A stretch of DNA of 64,000 bases from Paragonimus skrjabini miyazakii (Eukaryota > Platyhelminthes > Trematoda > Plagiorchiida > Troglotrematidae). The stretch spans positions 217,264 through 281,263 of the forward strand of contig JTDE01000232.1 in NCBI GenBank assembly GCA_014338405.1, given 5' to 3'. The position numbers and the translations under genes were made by a program. Under the pieces are notes generated by a model that was given only the letters and a program-made list of their open reading frames with translations, was not told the DNA's origin and ran no database searches. Each line of letters starts with the position of its first letter. Position 1 is the first letter of the stretch. Below, piece after piece: positions 10,640-24,236 of this stretch.

Positions 10640-11900
10640 TTCCACAGGGTAAAAGCATTGGTAATTTCCGAGAAATGGAGCAGGAAGAGATCTTTTGCAA
10701 TTTAGAAAGGTTGGGGATAAATGGTATAGTCACTGCCGATCAACGTGAGCTGATGAATTCATTGGGCGTAACCACGCTGCATATGTACGGACTGTCCAAA
10801 ACCCAAGAACCCTATCTCTTTTTGGCCCTGTATGAGAATGCATAATTTACCGCAACACAAATTAGCCCGTTGGTTAGCTGAGTTGTTTGAACCGATCTGA
10901 GGACTTACTAGTAAGTATAGTCTGAAGGGCAGTTTCTAACTTGTAAACTGCATAGATGGTGTAGACTTCCAGGATAAGTTGAAGTGTTGACTTTATGTGA
11001 CGTACCCATTTACTAACATTCCGCTTCATGAAATAGTGGACAGCATTTGAGAATCTATTGTAAGCAGCATTGCTCTCTTTTTCATCTTGGTAATCAAACT
11101 GAAACCATTATTTTTTGTGTGCACGCGTACAGTTCGATTTACAGTTGTTCATAATTTGAAAACAGATTTCTTGACTAAAGTAGAATCCATATCATGCGAA
11201 AGCCTGTCAAAGCCGATTTGTGGAAAATCTACGTAGATGATATCCCTGTCATTTTTTAGGGCTTAAGTTAGACAACTATGTTATTCTTGAGGTTGAATCG
11301 AGCCCATCCGGACTCCAAATTAACAAAAGAGAACTTTGTAAATGACTGGCTCCCCTACTTGGACATTTTAATCACCGGAAGATTAGATGGCAGGATAGGG
11401 AGATCTGTCTACAGAAAACCCACTTGGACGGGACATTATATGCATTTCAAAAGTTTTTCTATTGCAATATAGGAGAAGCCTAGTCGGAATACTGTTTCAT
11501 AGGACATGGAGACTATGTACAGGGGACAATCTATCACTAGATGTAGGTTCACTGGTAGGTACTTTGCAGTTCAAAGGATACCCTTTGTAGTTGATTAGGA
11601 AGTAGTGCAACGCAATTGCCCCAATAATATAGGTGACATTACCGAAAAGAATAATGTACTAAGAACCCTGTTAATGGATTACAGCTGATTAGCAATGAAA
11701 AAGAAGCGTCTAACAACCGTTGTATTCAGGGCGAATTTCAAAATATTACGGCTGTTACATGCGGGGGAACCAACACACAATCCGCTTCGAACGGCCCATG
11801 CAGTACTTCAGACAACCCCTTTAACTACCTGTAACATAATTTCACTCCCAGTATGGGTTTATTTTGAGTTACACTACTGTCGGTTTTGTTTAAACTAGAG
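10640..11900 (+). mobile_element. Penelope-like element remnant 1
   Basis: A collinear but stop-ridden reverse transcriptase of Penelope type. In order: MYGLSKTQEP (from 10783), RWLAELFEP (about 10870), VTYPFTNIPLHEIV (about 11000), YVDD (11230-11241), LPYLDILITGRLDGRIGRSVYRKPTWTG (within 11365-11440), then a poorly conserved continuation to about 11900. The RSVYRKPTWTG block right after the palm is typical of Penelope-like polymerases. No GIY-YIG nuclease is clearly readable downstream. Boundaries are approximate. Confidence 0.8.
10783..11472 (+). pseudogene. Penelope-like reverse transcriptase, broken
   Basis: The RNA-dependent DNA polymerase core of the element. The catalytic YVDD of motif C (11230-11241) is intact. 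The motif A aspartate is replaced: the segment reads LYVTYPFTNIP, where the family has an aspartate before VTSLFTN. Two in-frame stops (11257-11259 and 11269-11271) lie between YVDD and the SVYRKPTWTG block, and the frame shifts at least once further upstream. The open stretch 11278-11472 is the longest surviving piece, 64 codons. Confidence 0.8.
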
Positions 11901-12840
11901 GCGTAAAACCCCTCCTCTGTCGACAAATACCACATACGGCTGCCAACAACAGAACGTTGAAGCTAACGAGATCGTTTTCAGTGATTCATCACCAGGCTAA
12001 ATACATCACAGTTATATCACACATTTTACAGTTTGCTTGTCAGGACCCATTGTTCAGGTGGGTACTTGATTGCAATGTGACATTGAATCAACTGACTTCA
12101 TTAACCACCCGTTCCCCGTTTACTACCCTGTAACCTGTATGATCTAAATGTGATGTATTTAGCAAAATATTTAGCTAACTGTTCGCTCACGTTTTATCTA
12201 CGACTGAAGCTATGTTTTCAGCCAGTCAAAAACTTATCATGAGATTACTTGAGATAATAAATTTGTATTGACGGTGACGAAGTGAGGGTGACATTATTCA
12301 TATATCTACCCTCACAACTGTGGTCACCCTCTACAATAAACCAATCTGGTATCTTTCAAAATGGTTTTCGACACGCTTTCATGGACTAACAGAAGCTGCC
12401 TCTTCCCTTTAACCCTGAGGTAACACTCACCGAGTTTTGCAGGATCAAACTTTTACGGTGGTTATTGGGAGGGGATGATGAACGGCGTTCTGATGCTCCT
12501 TACGCCGAAGACTCATTAACTATCAATAATAATCTCAATATTATCAGTTTGCTGTGGTATTTACGCCTAATAATGCAAGGTCAAGCTGCCATAAAGAACG
12601 AGGGAATGTGCTAGCTAACCCCTGCGCCCATATGTCAATCCACACCTGATTACCGCAATAACAACGTCCCTCAGAAACTACTAAAGAAGCAACGTCAGTC
12701 TGGCTTTTCATAGTTGTTACGTGAGAAAAATTCCATGGCAGAAGTCTTCTGAGGGTGTAAGCATTCTCACCTGGGATAAGACTTCCTCTCTCGCTGGTCG
12801 GCAGGAACACCTTAAGCATCAACCTCAAACTTGCACTGTA
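11901..12840. other. non-coding, nothing recognised
   Basis: No motif recognised on either strand. The plus-strand frame ending at 12954 leads towards the zinc-knuckle remnant, so part of this stretch could be decayed gag sequence, but I cannot show it. Confidence 0.4.
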
Positions 12841-12924
12841 TGCTCACCGGCCGTAAATTTACGGGCACTGAAAAGCTCACCAGCACACATAAAAATGTCG
12901 GTGAGCAGGTCTTTCATCTGCTGT

Positions 12925-13050
12925 CATTTTAGTAACCGAGAGGTGTGCGCATAACAGAAACGACAGTGCATTATTACATGTCACAATTGTGGTAACTTGG
13001 GGCATTTGGCTCAACTACGCAAATCAGTCAGATCAAGTGAGCATAAACTA
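12925..13050 (+). pseudogene. zinc-knuckle (Gag nucleocapsid-like) remnant
   Basis: The plus strand reads CHNCGNLGHLAQLRKS at about 12979-13026. This matches the CX2CX4HX4C zinc knuckle of LTR-retrotransposon Gag, except that the last cysteine is arginine (cgc in place of tgc). About 20 codons upstream, past an in-frame stop, is another Cys/His-rich stretch, CCHFSNREVCA. Two such knuckles in a row is usual for Gypsy-type Gag. A cellular CCHC protein is possible but less likely given the surroundings. Confidence 0.45.
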
Positions 13051-16000
13051 ACGACCTTTAGAGTGAGGGGACGGCCCGTTGAGGGTTATTCGGAAGAGCA
13101 TATTGTTTCAAACCAACAGGTTGCATCACCCGCGATGAAACGTTGAGTCGATGGACAATGAACAAACTGGACGCAGGACCTGTCGTGACGACCATCAGCA
13201 TGAAAGCTGGAAACAGCTGTTGTGGTTACTTTACATATGTAAACTGCTGAACTTATTCAGGTGCTGGATAAATGCATTCAGCGAATGCAATATACCAAAA
13301 AGGTACATGTTAGTGGTGTACATAGTTCAAAGCAGTCGACTGAATCTTGTAGGAAGAGACAAGATACAATAGACTGTCGGTTCTATGGAGGTTGTGTAAA
13401 TAGTGTCCTATATTTTTTGGCTGGAGGAATGTTTCATTACTTCTCCGAAATCTTCTGGGAAAAGTTATAAATAGTGAAATAGTTCTAACCCAAAGTACGT
13501 TTGGGAGACGCCGAAAAAGGTTCTAAAGCATACACACTGTACGATGTAGTCAAGCAGACAGTAAATTATTTAACATGCTTGCAAGCCTTGAGTGCTGTTG
13601 AATCAGTACAGTATACTGAATCGTACATGTTACCAGCTGCTTCAGCCAAGTAGACATTTACGACGGTTACGAGCTCACTATCAAATACTCTTCTCTTCTA
13701 AAACCCTTTGTCTCGAATAGACTATTTGTACGCTGCGCCGGCAGGCGTAGAAGGGTTTCCGAATATGGAACTGAGTCAGGCAGGCCGCAAGATTGAATCC
13801 GACCTACATGAGTCTACTTCGATATGCCTGTTTGAATTTTGGCCTCAAGTATATTCTCGGTAATCTTGAAAAACTTATTAGAAATCATGTGAGCGATATG
13901 TGGTCTATAAGTCAGTAACTGGATGAGTTACCACTTTCCAGAGGTGCTGATTTAGAGCGTTCACAAATTCTGGTTGTCGCACTTGAACGCCCCATATGAA
14001 ATTAGTACAAAATAGTGATAATTTAAACGGAATTGTTAGCCAACTGTATATATCATGTTGATTATAGACCCGTTAAACACAGTGTAACTTTTCGCTTGGC
14101 AAACATAACCTCACTTCAACAGTGCGTGAATGAAACATGTTGTTGGATGTTGTTTATGATGATACTGTCTCACTGTCGCCGTTTCTTACCATGTGCTTCA
14201 AGTGTACTCTCCCCATTCTGCAGTTTATTTTGTAACAATTTACCATGGTTCATGAGCTCTGAAAAAAAAACAGTGTTTTGCGAAATGAAAATATCTATCG
14301 CTTTGTCACGCTTCTAAGCATATTAGGATCCGAGAAAATGACCCGTTTTTCACTACGACACGTCCTTTTGGAGGAAAAGTAGGCTTAATTATATCAAGGC
14401 GTGAAACTTGGACTTATCAAATTCGCGGAGCATGCCCCACGTAGCCTACAGACAACAAAAGAACAGTTTTGCAACTAGCGTCATACTTTGGCTTTCATTT
14501 TTGGAACCAGAAGGGCTCAATAATAGGTGTCCGGGCATCAGAAAGACCACATACTAGTACATTAATTCGGCTGAGAATTCAGATGGAAAACAAAGTACTG
14601 TCCTGGAACGCATCGACAAACACCGCTGTTATGCGTTTAAGGTGTAAAGATTTTCAATATTCCTAGGGTACGCAAATTTACAACTGAAGTTATGGGTCGT
14701 TCACCAACTGCCATGACGTCGCAAGATATGTATTCACCATCCGAAGTGTTACGTTTAACGCGAAACCTAGGTGCAGTACCATAAACTAGTGTTGTTTTTC
14801 AGCGTTCGACCGAGAGTGGTCTCGCATTTTTAGTAACCGAGCGAGTTCAAGCCATTGTACGACAATCTGATATGACACATTTGTTACTGATCTTCGCCAT
14901 GTATGGTGTTTATCCGTGTTTGACTCGAATGAATCCAATGTTGACATCAATATGCTGACTCTGACGCAAAACGTCCACTGGAAACGCAGGCTGTCTATCA
15001 AACATTCCATCGTTATAACGCACCTGGTCAGTTTTCCTTATTTTACTGGCTCGGCGAGCCAGAGTAGAGCATCAACGATGAGTGCTTCCATCTTATCAGC
15101 AAGATTACGTTTCTGTTACTGACGGGTGTGTATTCTAAATGGTTAATTGTTAATTCGATCTCGTTATTCACAACAGAGTCAAATTACTGACAGGGACACC
15201 TTGATTAAAGTGATGTTTTCGAAGGATTTGTTTTCATTTAAAAGATACATAATGCCCTATCAGTTCGTATAATTTATTTTCAAAAATAGTGAGTGGACGG
15301 ACAGAAAATTTTTTATTGGTCGCCACTCGGTCAACGAAACGATACTGTACAATCAACAATGGACTAGTTCCTCCCCGCATGCCGTTTGACGCTCATTGAG
15401 TACACGATCAGGTTTCCTGCAACCCTAATTCTTGACGAAATCTCCAGTAATGGACTGTATTTGCTTTGCGTTGATTTTCGAAGTTGCTTGTAGACACGAC
15501 AACGGGGAGTGACATCTTTACAGGATAGAAAGAAGGTGAACTGTGTGAAACTGAGCAAATGTTTATTCGCTTACTGTACGAAACTTTCTGGCCATCTGTA
15601 GCAGTCATCTGCAGGGTTTTGAATAATAGAGCTCTAATTGATTGTGCCATTATGCGCTTATTTTCAGATCGCATTCACATATGAGTTGTGGACATACCGG
15701 ATGGGATGTGGTCAGCTGAATCACTGAACGCTAGCCAAGAGACGAGGACAACTGATTAGGACCCAAAGAAGTCTGCGGGTGCGATCCTGTCACCGTGTTC
15801 AAATGACCACCGAAATCAACCTTTTTCAGTGAAGATGATGTTACTTACCGTTTGTGTTCTGCACTACCAGATGTTACCACTGTTTTCCGATTTAAACGCA
15901 TTCCGCTCCAACAATGTTTGTGACCAATAAATGCACAGTCAGCAACGCCAGTGGAATGTCTAATTCTCGGGCTTAATGCACTTACCTGCACTTACCTACA

Positions 16001-18869
16001 CATACTTTTCCACTGCTGAGTTTACGGGTTAAACAAGGCACAGATTTTTCATACGTGTATTGAACATATAATATTGCAATGGTGCGATACCATTTGTAAC
16101 GTTCGGTTACCAATCAAAAGTATCGGGAAACTTACGGCAGGTTTCGAAGTTCTTTCCATCATAGTTGGGAGACCTCAGCCATACATTCTGCAGCAAGAAC
16201 TGCAGATGTTGTTTGAGGATATGTACTCATTCAGTGGTGTCCATAGTTCAGTACAACTTTCAAGAACATTTGCAGAAAATGAGCAAAAACTTGGTTTGTT
16301 TCAGAGCCACGAATAATTTACTTGTTTTTTGAAATTCACCGTCAGCCATTCCTGTGGTAGACCGCGTTTTTGAGGTTCACCGAGCACGTAAACTTGATGA
16401 GTGGCAACAGCTAATTAACCAGTTGAGTGCTCCCAATAAGTTTTGCCCATTGTGCTCACATTACTTATGACATCACATTGTCAAATATCTCTGACCTAAG
16501 GTGGTTCAAAAAGTATTATATTTTAGTACTAAGCGATAAAATGTATAACCGCGTTATTTGACCTCATTTTTTTGCATTTCAGTGATTGGTGCTAAATTAT
16601 TTTCCCAGTTCTATTAAAAAGTATATTGTTTGATGGTTCAGACCGGAGACCCCAAAGAATAGACTCAAAAAATCAGAGGTGGATCGATACTGTGGACTTT
16701 AGTGTTAATTGCCATGAATAGCACGTGGCTCTTTTAAAATGCGTGTGCTAAACGACACCTGATTGTAGGTTGTTTGATGGCTGGTAGAACAAGAAACAAA
16801 TATTTATGCGTACAAAAATAGCGCAAATGGTTTTGTCTGTTTGTGTGGAGTATCGATTTGTATGAAATTACAAACGAGATTCTCATTATCTGGTCATGTA
16901 GTGCACAACCCGGAACTAAGCGCTTTCGCTCCTAGCAACTCACCGATTTCACAAATAACAATGAAGTGTTCTGTTTTAAGGTGTGTTGGTTGGGTAGAAA
17001 TTGCAGTTTTTATTGCTAATCAGACTACCTTATACACATACTTGGCAAAAATCTACCAAAATTCGAGCAACCGGCATTTTACGAGCTTCCGTCGTTCCTA
17101 TCAGTGTGCTATAATTTAGTTTACATGTTTACTGATGATATTAGTCAACATTTGCGGAGATTTTAAGAAGACGATGACGTTTGAGATCCACTAAAGTACT
17201 TTCCTACACACAGAAATTCTGGAGATTGATAGTGTTGGCACAACAACCGAAGTTGTTGTTATTTTTACCATGAGTAACGTTACTTTAGCGTATCCGTCTG
17301 CAATAATTGCAGTTTCATTGTGATAAACGGACAAAATATATTAGTTGGTATGACAAATTTATATATGCATAGTTAAAATGATGAGCGCATGGAAACATAC
17401 GAAACAGGCGGATAAAGTTTGCACCATACGTACACTGTGTGCACCAGGAAGTCACAAGCAAAATTTACTGGAACTCAGTGCAACTTAAACATAATTTGGG
17501 CAAACGAAAAACAATATGAAAACCCTGTATCGTTGCAAATATCATTCTTAACGTTCTTGTTAGCAACCTGTCTTTCTTTTCTGGTTGTTCTTGGTAAATA
17601 TTTCTAATTTTAGACTTTTGATGCGATTATGAACTGTCATATAGCTTCAGTGGGTCCGCTGAGGATGAATATCTTTGGTGGACTAGGGCTTTCATGGTCC
17701 CTTTACACAGCTGATAGTAAATAAAATGCCACGTCAGTAAATGAGAAGATTGGTTGATCTCAAATTAAAATCTGTTGAACCAACCAGACTGTCTTCAGTT
17801 AAGGTATCGTACCAGAGTTGGCCACCTTCCACAGTGGTAAATCATATATTGGCTACTAGGGATCTTTACTTCCTGTGCTTGTTATGGTCACATTTTACTC
17901 AAATGTTAACAATTAACAGACTTATCAAAATTAATGGTTTGCATGACCAACTAAGGAATGTGCATTAGTTAATTCACATGTTCTATTGATTAACAACTTA
18001 GATGAGATTACTTAAAACTGGTTACGATTTTGATCGCTACTGTCATTTTCCGTAAAACCTTATTGGTTAAAATTTATACATAGAACCGACACTTGCGTTG
18101 ACCCTATTAACACTCGTTTTTAACTAACCGATTTGCAGAGCGTTAAACCTTATTACGCATCCTCTGTGCTACGACCACCTTCACAGTACGTCACCCTGCC
18201 ACGTGCACAACTCTCACTGTAAACCCATCAGTAGAACACATACAACCTAAACTGTCTAGTTACATCCGCAGACAGATCACTTTTGCACGCTTACTACTGT
18301 GTGATCAGTCATAACTGAATCACTCTCAAACCTGTCATTGAGCTCTAATTTTTGGCTTGAATGAAGATATTTCATCTGCCAGGGGAAGCAATAACTCACA
18401 TCTCCTTTAGATAGCCTTTCAGAAATGATTTTGTATGCACAGTCGCAAAGATGTTTGCCGGAGCACGTTAATATTCAAAGATCGAGGATTTTACAAAAAA
18501 AACAATATCGAAAAACGAACACTTCTGGACTTTACACATGAGTAAATAACCAGCGATCTATAATTAGTCCAACTTAAAGATGATAATCTAGTGTCTAACT
18601 TTAGTACACATATACACATTATATGATACGGTTTACGGTTTACTTCACATTAATCTGGCATATGTGTAACTCTGGGCCTCAACTTGAACTACACGTGTAA
18701 TCATGCTCAATTCAGTGACTAATTTTCCTGTTTTTCTATCTACCTTTTTTCTAGGTTGCAGCTGATCCACTGTTTGTAGTTGGCTTGTAAGTTAGGAAAC
18801 ATTTATCATAGTCTGAGTAGAGGCGATTGCAAGCGGCTGATCCCGATGGCAATCAGTGAAATAGTGGAT
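13051..18869. other. non-coding, nothing recognised
   Basis: Nothing I can name in nearly 6 kb. Frames reach 94 codons (14033-14317 +) but lack recognisable motifs or conserved blocks. The segment just after 13050 could be decayed protease or pol sequence following the zinc knuckle, but no DTG or YxDD motif was found. Confidence 0.4.
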
Positions 18870-19072
18870 AGTTCGGTTTTTTCTCAGGGTGTAGGCATAT
18901 TGATATTGTACGTTTTAATATAGACATGGCTGTGTTTAGTAGTCAGGTCTCCTGCTCTTTGCTTTTCTTTTTACTCTCATCCTATACAGGGCTTGTTTTT
19001 TTCGTGGTTGTGTGACAGTCAAGCATCAGTGTAAACCACTGAGGTATTGCTGTCTATGAACATGATACCTGT
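18870..19072 (+). mobile_element. RTE-like LINE, 3' tail only (5'-truncated copy)
   Basis: Closely matches the tail of the LINE at 4180-4376: the same order of a TTGTA/TTGTATG segment, ATAGACATGGCTGTGTTTAG, a C/T-rich tract, CAGGGCTTG, GTGGTTGTGTG and AAGCATCAGTGTAAACCACT, ending in ATTGCTGTCTATGA. No coding sequence is retained. The copy is typical of incomplete target-primed reverse transcription. Confidence 0.85.
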
Positions 19073-21119
19073 TTCAACCTAGTTAGCTCTCAGCCACATT
19101 ACACATGATTAATTGATTTCGGATAATGAGAAATGGAATTGCAACTCTTGAGAAACACCGTCCACTAATCTTAATGCTTTTGACCTCTTATTCTGCAGGA
19201 CAGCAGCGTGGACCATCATTCTTATGTGTGAACTTTGAGTTCGATTTTTCGATATACGTAATGTTAACAAAGCCCAAAAAATTTTAAGCAGATTCCTACC
19301 GATAAAGTGGTAGAGATTTGACCCAACTGGTTATATATTTATCCTTCTTAACTTAATAAGATTATTTATCAAGAACGGAGAAGTGTTGCCAGCATTACGA
19401 TTCAGCTGTACTTTACTCATAGATTCGCGAGTGAATTTAGGATCTTCACTGTGTGTCATTTATTCATAACTGTGGTTATGTTGTTTTATACAATTATAAT
19501 AAAAATGAAGAGGCAAAACAGTTGATTTGTATACTACTAGCTAAAGACAATAGTCGCCTCGGCTTGACAACCGAAAGACCGAATTATTGTAGAAAAAGTT
19601 CTTATTGTGGAAATACTACAAGTTTGTGTTCACATGTGTCGGAATTCAACAGTAGTGAAGCAAAGAATGCAATCAATATCGGTGATTATCGTTATACAAC
19701 GGATGACCCAAAGAAGTACTAATATGATAAGCACTCTTTCAAAAAAGGAAGTGCATGAAGAAAAATTACGTCGTGAAATCCAAAAACCAGCATTCTGTAT
19801 CGTAGTTAACTTATGAAACGTCTTTATAACAGCAGTTTCTACATGCGATACCCAACTTCATTTTGCATCTGGCATGGTTGGTTCAAAATTCCGTACAGTG
19901 TACAGTAGGTTTAGTTAGACTACCATCACAGCCTTGATGATAAAATTTTATCATAATTTTATGGCGACCTTACTAAGTATCTCGTTAATATCATCATTGT
20001 AAATTTTGTACTTATGATAACTTGTAGACCTTTTTAAGATGGCCTTGATATAAATCACGTTCTATTTCATTCCTGTGTGAAATTCATCGCATACCTCAAA
20101 TACCATATTTCTGTTCACATTATATTTCAATATTTCATCGATTCATAATACTGTCTCTGATTTTAATGTCGCCTTGTCTGCTACACCTGATAACATTTTT
20201 CTGGTTGTTTCTGCCGTTTTTTGCAACCATTTTACTTCAAGGGCTTGTTTGAGTAATGTTTTCAACTTTTGTCTTCGGATAGTCGGGCGCATAATTGGAT
20301 ACTGGTAAAACGAGTAAAAAAGGAGAAGCCGGCCTCTCTGAGCACCCTTCAAAGTTCACAGGATATTGAACCACCCAATTCAAAAGACGAACTGCACATC
20401 CTTGTGGTTAATCTTTTTCTATAAAGTAGGTACCGTTTTATATACTCAGCTTAGTGGTGGGTGTTGAGTGCTGAGCTACCCAATCGAGAAAAATCGGAAC
20501 CGAAACCTGAGCGACACTCAGCAGTCTCAACTTATTGGAAAATAGCACTCCTTTTACAGAGGAACAGCATCAATCGATGTGGTATCTAATTGACATTTCG
20601 GATTGATTGACGTCGATCGATCTCAATTCGGCTTGCAGCAGCTTGTGTTCCGATCAGGTGAACGTGCCTCATTCAGAAAACTGTTTCAGTCAAACCTCAT
20701 TACAGTGGACTGCACCTTTCTGTCTGCTCTGTCCTGATTTTCAATAAATGTATTCAGATATGACGATAGAATATATGTCGTATTGCTTTGGGAAGATGCT
20801 CAGGGACTTGTAATGGCAGTATGACCTTATTGAATGAACCTCCACCTGTAGCTTTTCAATAGGTATTTGGAGCCCGTCTATTCTGGTGCGGCTAAACGAG
20901 TGCAAGAGCAAAACAACGTCAGGACCACGCTAAGTTTCAGATGCGTAACATTTGACTGAACCAGTGCAAATAGTAGATTGGAGATTGTTGAATTCCAAGT
21001 TTTTAACAAAGTACTCCACACTTGGCTTGGTTATCTAGAGCCTCTTTAGAGGGGCTAACCTTGTGGGAGACCTGCTGGACTGCACAATTTGCTGGATTAC
21101 CAGACAGGAGGTGCGAGTA
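19073..21119. other. non-coding, nothing recognised
   Basis: No recognisable motif. An 89-codon frame at 19453-19722 (+) and a 69-codon frame at 20143-20352 (-) show no family signature. Confidence 0.4.
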
Positions 21120-21440
21120 TTTCAACACTCGGCAGAATACCTCAAGGCAGGGAGGGAGATACGGCTGAAAACCCCTAGCCAGCGGATCGGCGACAGCGTG
21201 GGCGACCGAATGAGTCATCGCTTAACTGGATCGGCCGAACGGACGAGACATGGCAAGCAAAATGCGATGGATGACTAGATCGGGGGAGCGATTATTCCAT
21301 CACTCGGAGGAATATCTCAACAGGGTCGTAGAGTACGGTCAAAGCCCACAGTGCATAAACTACGAACGACAGGACGAGCCATCGCTCAATGGGATCAGAC
21401 CAACGGATGAGGAATGACAGGCGGAAAACCCCCGATAGAA
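21120..21440 (+). repeat. GC-rich degenerate tandem duplication, about 165-175-bp unit
   Basis: This part is clearly richer in G and C than its surroundings. Two diverged copies follow each other. CACTCGGCAGAATACCTC at 21126 matches CACTCGGAGGAATATCTC at 21301, and GAGTCATCGCTTAACTGGAT at 21212 matches GAGCCATCGCTCAATGGGAT at 21376. Both units end in a similar AACGGAYGAG segment. No coding sense was seen. It could be part of an LTR or untranslated leader of an LTR element, but no terminal repeats were established. Confidence 0.6.
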
Positions 21441-24145
21441 AGCGTCAGTTACACACACAAACCGGGCAGAAGTGCACATGACGTGTGAGCGGAAACCGGG
21501 GGTGTTGTGGACTGGAATTCTGATTCATAAACGCGAGTGCGCATGTAGCATGGCAACGAGCGAGTTGGACAATAAAGATTGTGCTTTATTGGACATTTTT
21601 TCGTTGCATTATTTTATCCTTGTGTGTTGCTTGCAATTATCTTACCGATCGATCCTCTTGTGCACTGATATTGTTCGGTTCACTATCGATGTTTTCCCGT
21701 AAACAAGTTGATTGCTTAACCATTGACCGTCCAGTAGACTTGGTGTTATGGATTCACGTTCCAGGATGAAAAATTCCCTTGATCTTTTTATTCCATGTGT
21801 ATTTTTGTTATGTTCACATGATTCCTTCCCTGATACCCTCGGTAACCTTTCGAGGTTATCACGAATCCCTCGTTAACTCTCCCAATCCAAATCACGCTTA
21901 ATGCGCACCCCTTGGTGACATTTCCACTCTTAACTCTGTGTAATTTGTTTACATGATGACCTGAGGGCTCAAGATGTCACCAAGCGAACGCTTGCCGGCC
22001 TCCTCCTACCAACTCTCCTTTCTCTGCGTTGTGTTCTATTGGTTGTTTCATACGTATTTAATTCGCATGTATGCACTGTCCACAGACTGGCTTGACAACC
22101 TCGCAGTTGGTTGACAGTCCCAACCGCGAGTTCTTTTGTTGATTATACCGTTGGGGCTGCGAAGCCCATTTGTTGCTATATTTTCTGTGAACGTGAATAA
22201 TTGAAGCTTTGTATACTACTTATTTCATTGATTATGTTGACATCAGCACAGTCGTAACCGATCCTTCCACGTTTGAACTTTGGAATTCGATTCACTTACG
22301 CGTCACTCATTGTTCTAAGGGTAACGTTGTGGAATCTACTGCTTCGAAGCGTTTTGTCGCTTACACTTAGAGATGAGTAAATGAGTCGAGATTCCGGCTT
22401 TATTGACTGTGGTGCTGTGTATACTCGTTACGCCAGTAGTGATTATGTTGATGGGTTTGTGCGTGAAGCTTAAATTTCCAGGCTTGCTTCAGTAATGTAT
22501 GCTCGCATTTCTACATAGGTAAAGAAAATCAGGTTTACAAACAGATGTCTTCGTTAACACTCATTGGGCACATGCAAAAACAAAGGATTCATTAGACTGA
22601 TGTATAAAACTCAAGCCCTACACAGCAAGCATAGTTGGCGTGATAAAAGACACCCAGTGATATATAGGAGGTTCTGCTGGAATTTACTCGTGTAGGCCTT
22701 CAAAAACAGTTCGCCCCGGAGGAAGGGAAACGTATGTTATTTTCCCTTGATGTAACGATACACTGGAAAAATTGACAGATCCACCCGAAGGTTTATTAAA
22801 ACAAAAAATGAACGGGACACTGCACTTATCTTCAGATCTTTCTCCCGGTGAAGCACGAGCAAAAGGTTTTGTGTTGTCTAACCAATGGATGAAGAAAGGT
22901 GTGCACACTAGGTGTCACAGATAACGAGTTTCAATAAACCCGGAGGCTACTGATAATAGATAACCCGAGAGAGGTATTCAGCTGGCGACGGAAATAGTAG
23001 CTACAAAACCTGTTTTTTTTATCAGCGGAGTTTTTAAAAGCATGGCGGCAAGTATACTGACCAGTTTGGGGTTGGCAAATGCACTGGTTTAGACCTATTA
23101 TGCTACGCGGATGGTGATTTCATTTAAGAGTCAGCCGGTATTGGTACCACATCTTAAAAACAGCTTGCTAAAGTTGTATTCGTTATATGTCCCACTGTAG
23201 TGAAACTGCGTTGGAAAAATTACTCGACGACTATCAGATAGTATCCGCGAGCGCCCTCTGAAATGTAACGGTAGTGTTGCGAAGAAATTCATCTCGAGTG
23301 CTGTTGGATGTTACTAGATCGACTCGGACTACAAAAATAACAGTCGACAGAACCTTAAAAATTATCTACGAAGTGTCTCACATCCATACCCGAACAATAA
23401 ATTTGAGACTGTTATCAACGGTAGAGGTGACTACAATCAGACTGTTCAAACTCCAGCTCTGTGTTCAAAATTAACTCATACGTGCCCTTCACCTTTCAGT
23501 GTCAACTGTATGTGAATCGTCTGAAATCTATTCATCCGCTACCCCCGAATAACATGTAGTAAAATGCCGGCCGCATGTTTCATTTAAATACAGCACACAC
23601 ACACACGAGCAGTCCAACCACCACCTGATTAAACGTTCATTCACGTAGTTTCCATGATTACTACTATACAGTTTGATCCTTTTTACATAAGTCTAATGAA
23701 TCCTCGGTAATTACATATTCCAATGAGAATTACCGAATGCAGTCATTGATAATCTTGACATTCCATATGTACTGTGGGTATAATGGGATGATAAGTCAGA
23801 AAGCCAGTGAAATCCCTTTCCTACGGAAGCCTTTTGACATGAAACAGGATAGAAGTCAACTACCCTCGTGTAGTATGTTTGTCTGCCCTGCATTAATTCT
23901 ACTTTTTACACATTTCTACTTTTAATCACCCACTTGGTTGACCCGGTTACATCTTTCAATGTACTGCTGGACATTTTAAACCAGAATTTGTGTATACTTA
24001 CGGAAGCTGTGCTGTTTAAATTGTGTGGACAAATTGTCCGGGTGTCAAAGGTTCTGATGCAATTAGCTTCATTGCCGTGCAACTCAAACGGCTATAAGTA
24101 GTGCCTAATTGTCATTCGAGTTACCGTGAGCTGACCATCTACAGA
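21441..24145. other. non-coding, nothing recognised
   Basis: Moderately GC-rich at first, then AT-rich. An inverted pair TTGGTGACA/TGTCACCAA lies near 21915-21982. A short (CA)n run sits at 23594-23606. I could not establish an LTR pair, a primer-binding site or a coding motif. Confidence 0.4.
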
Positions 24146-24236
24146 CAGTGGTTTAATTCCAAGTTGACCATCATCCACAATTGATCGCAGTTGTCGCATT
24201 CCCATAGACTTTCCAGTCAGCCCCTTTCGAAAAGAA

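Noticed and set aside
21909..22260. Possible LTR starting near TGTCACCAAG with TTGGTGACA inverted upstream.
   Set aside because: No second copy, no convincing primer-binding site and no adjacent gag or pol could be found.
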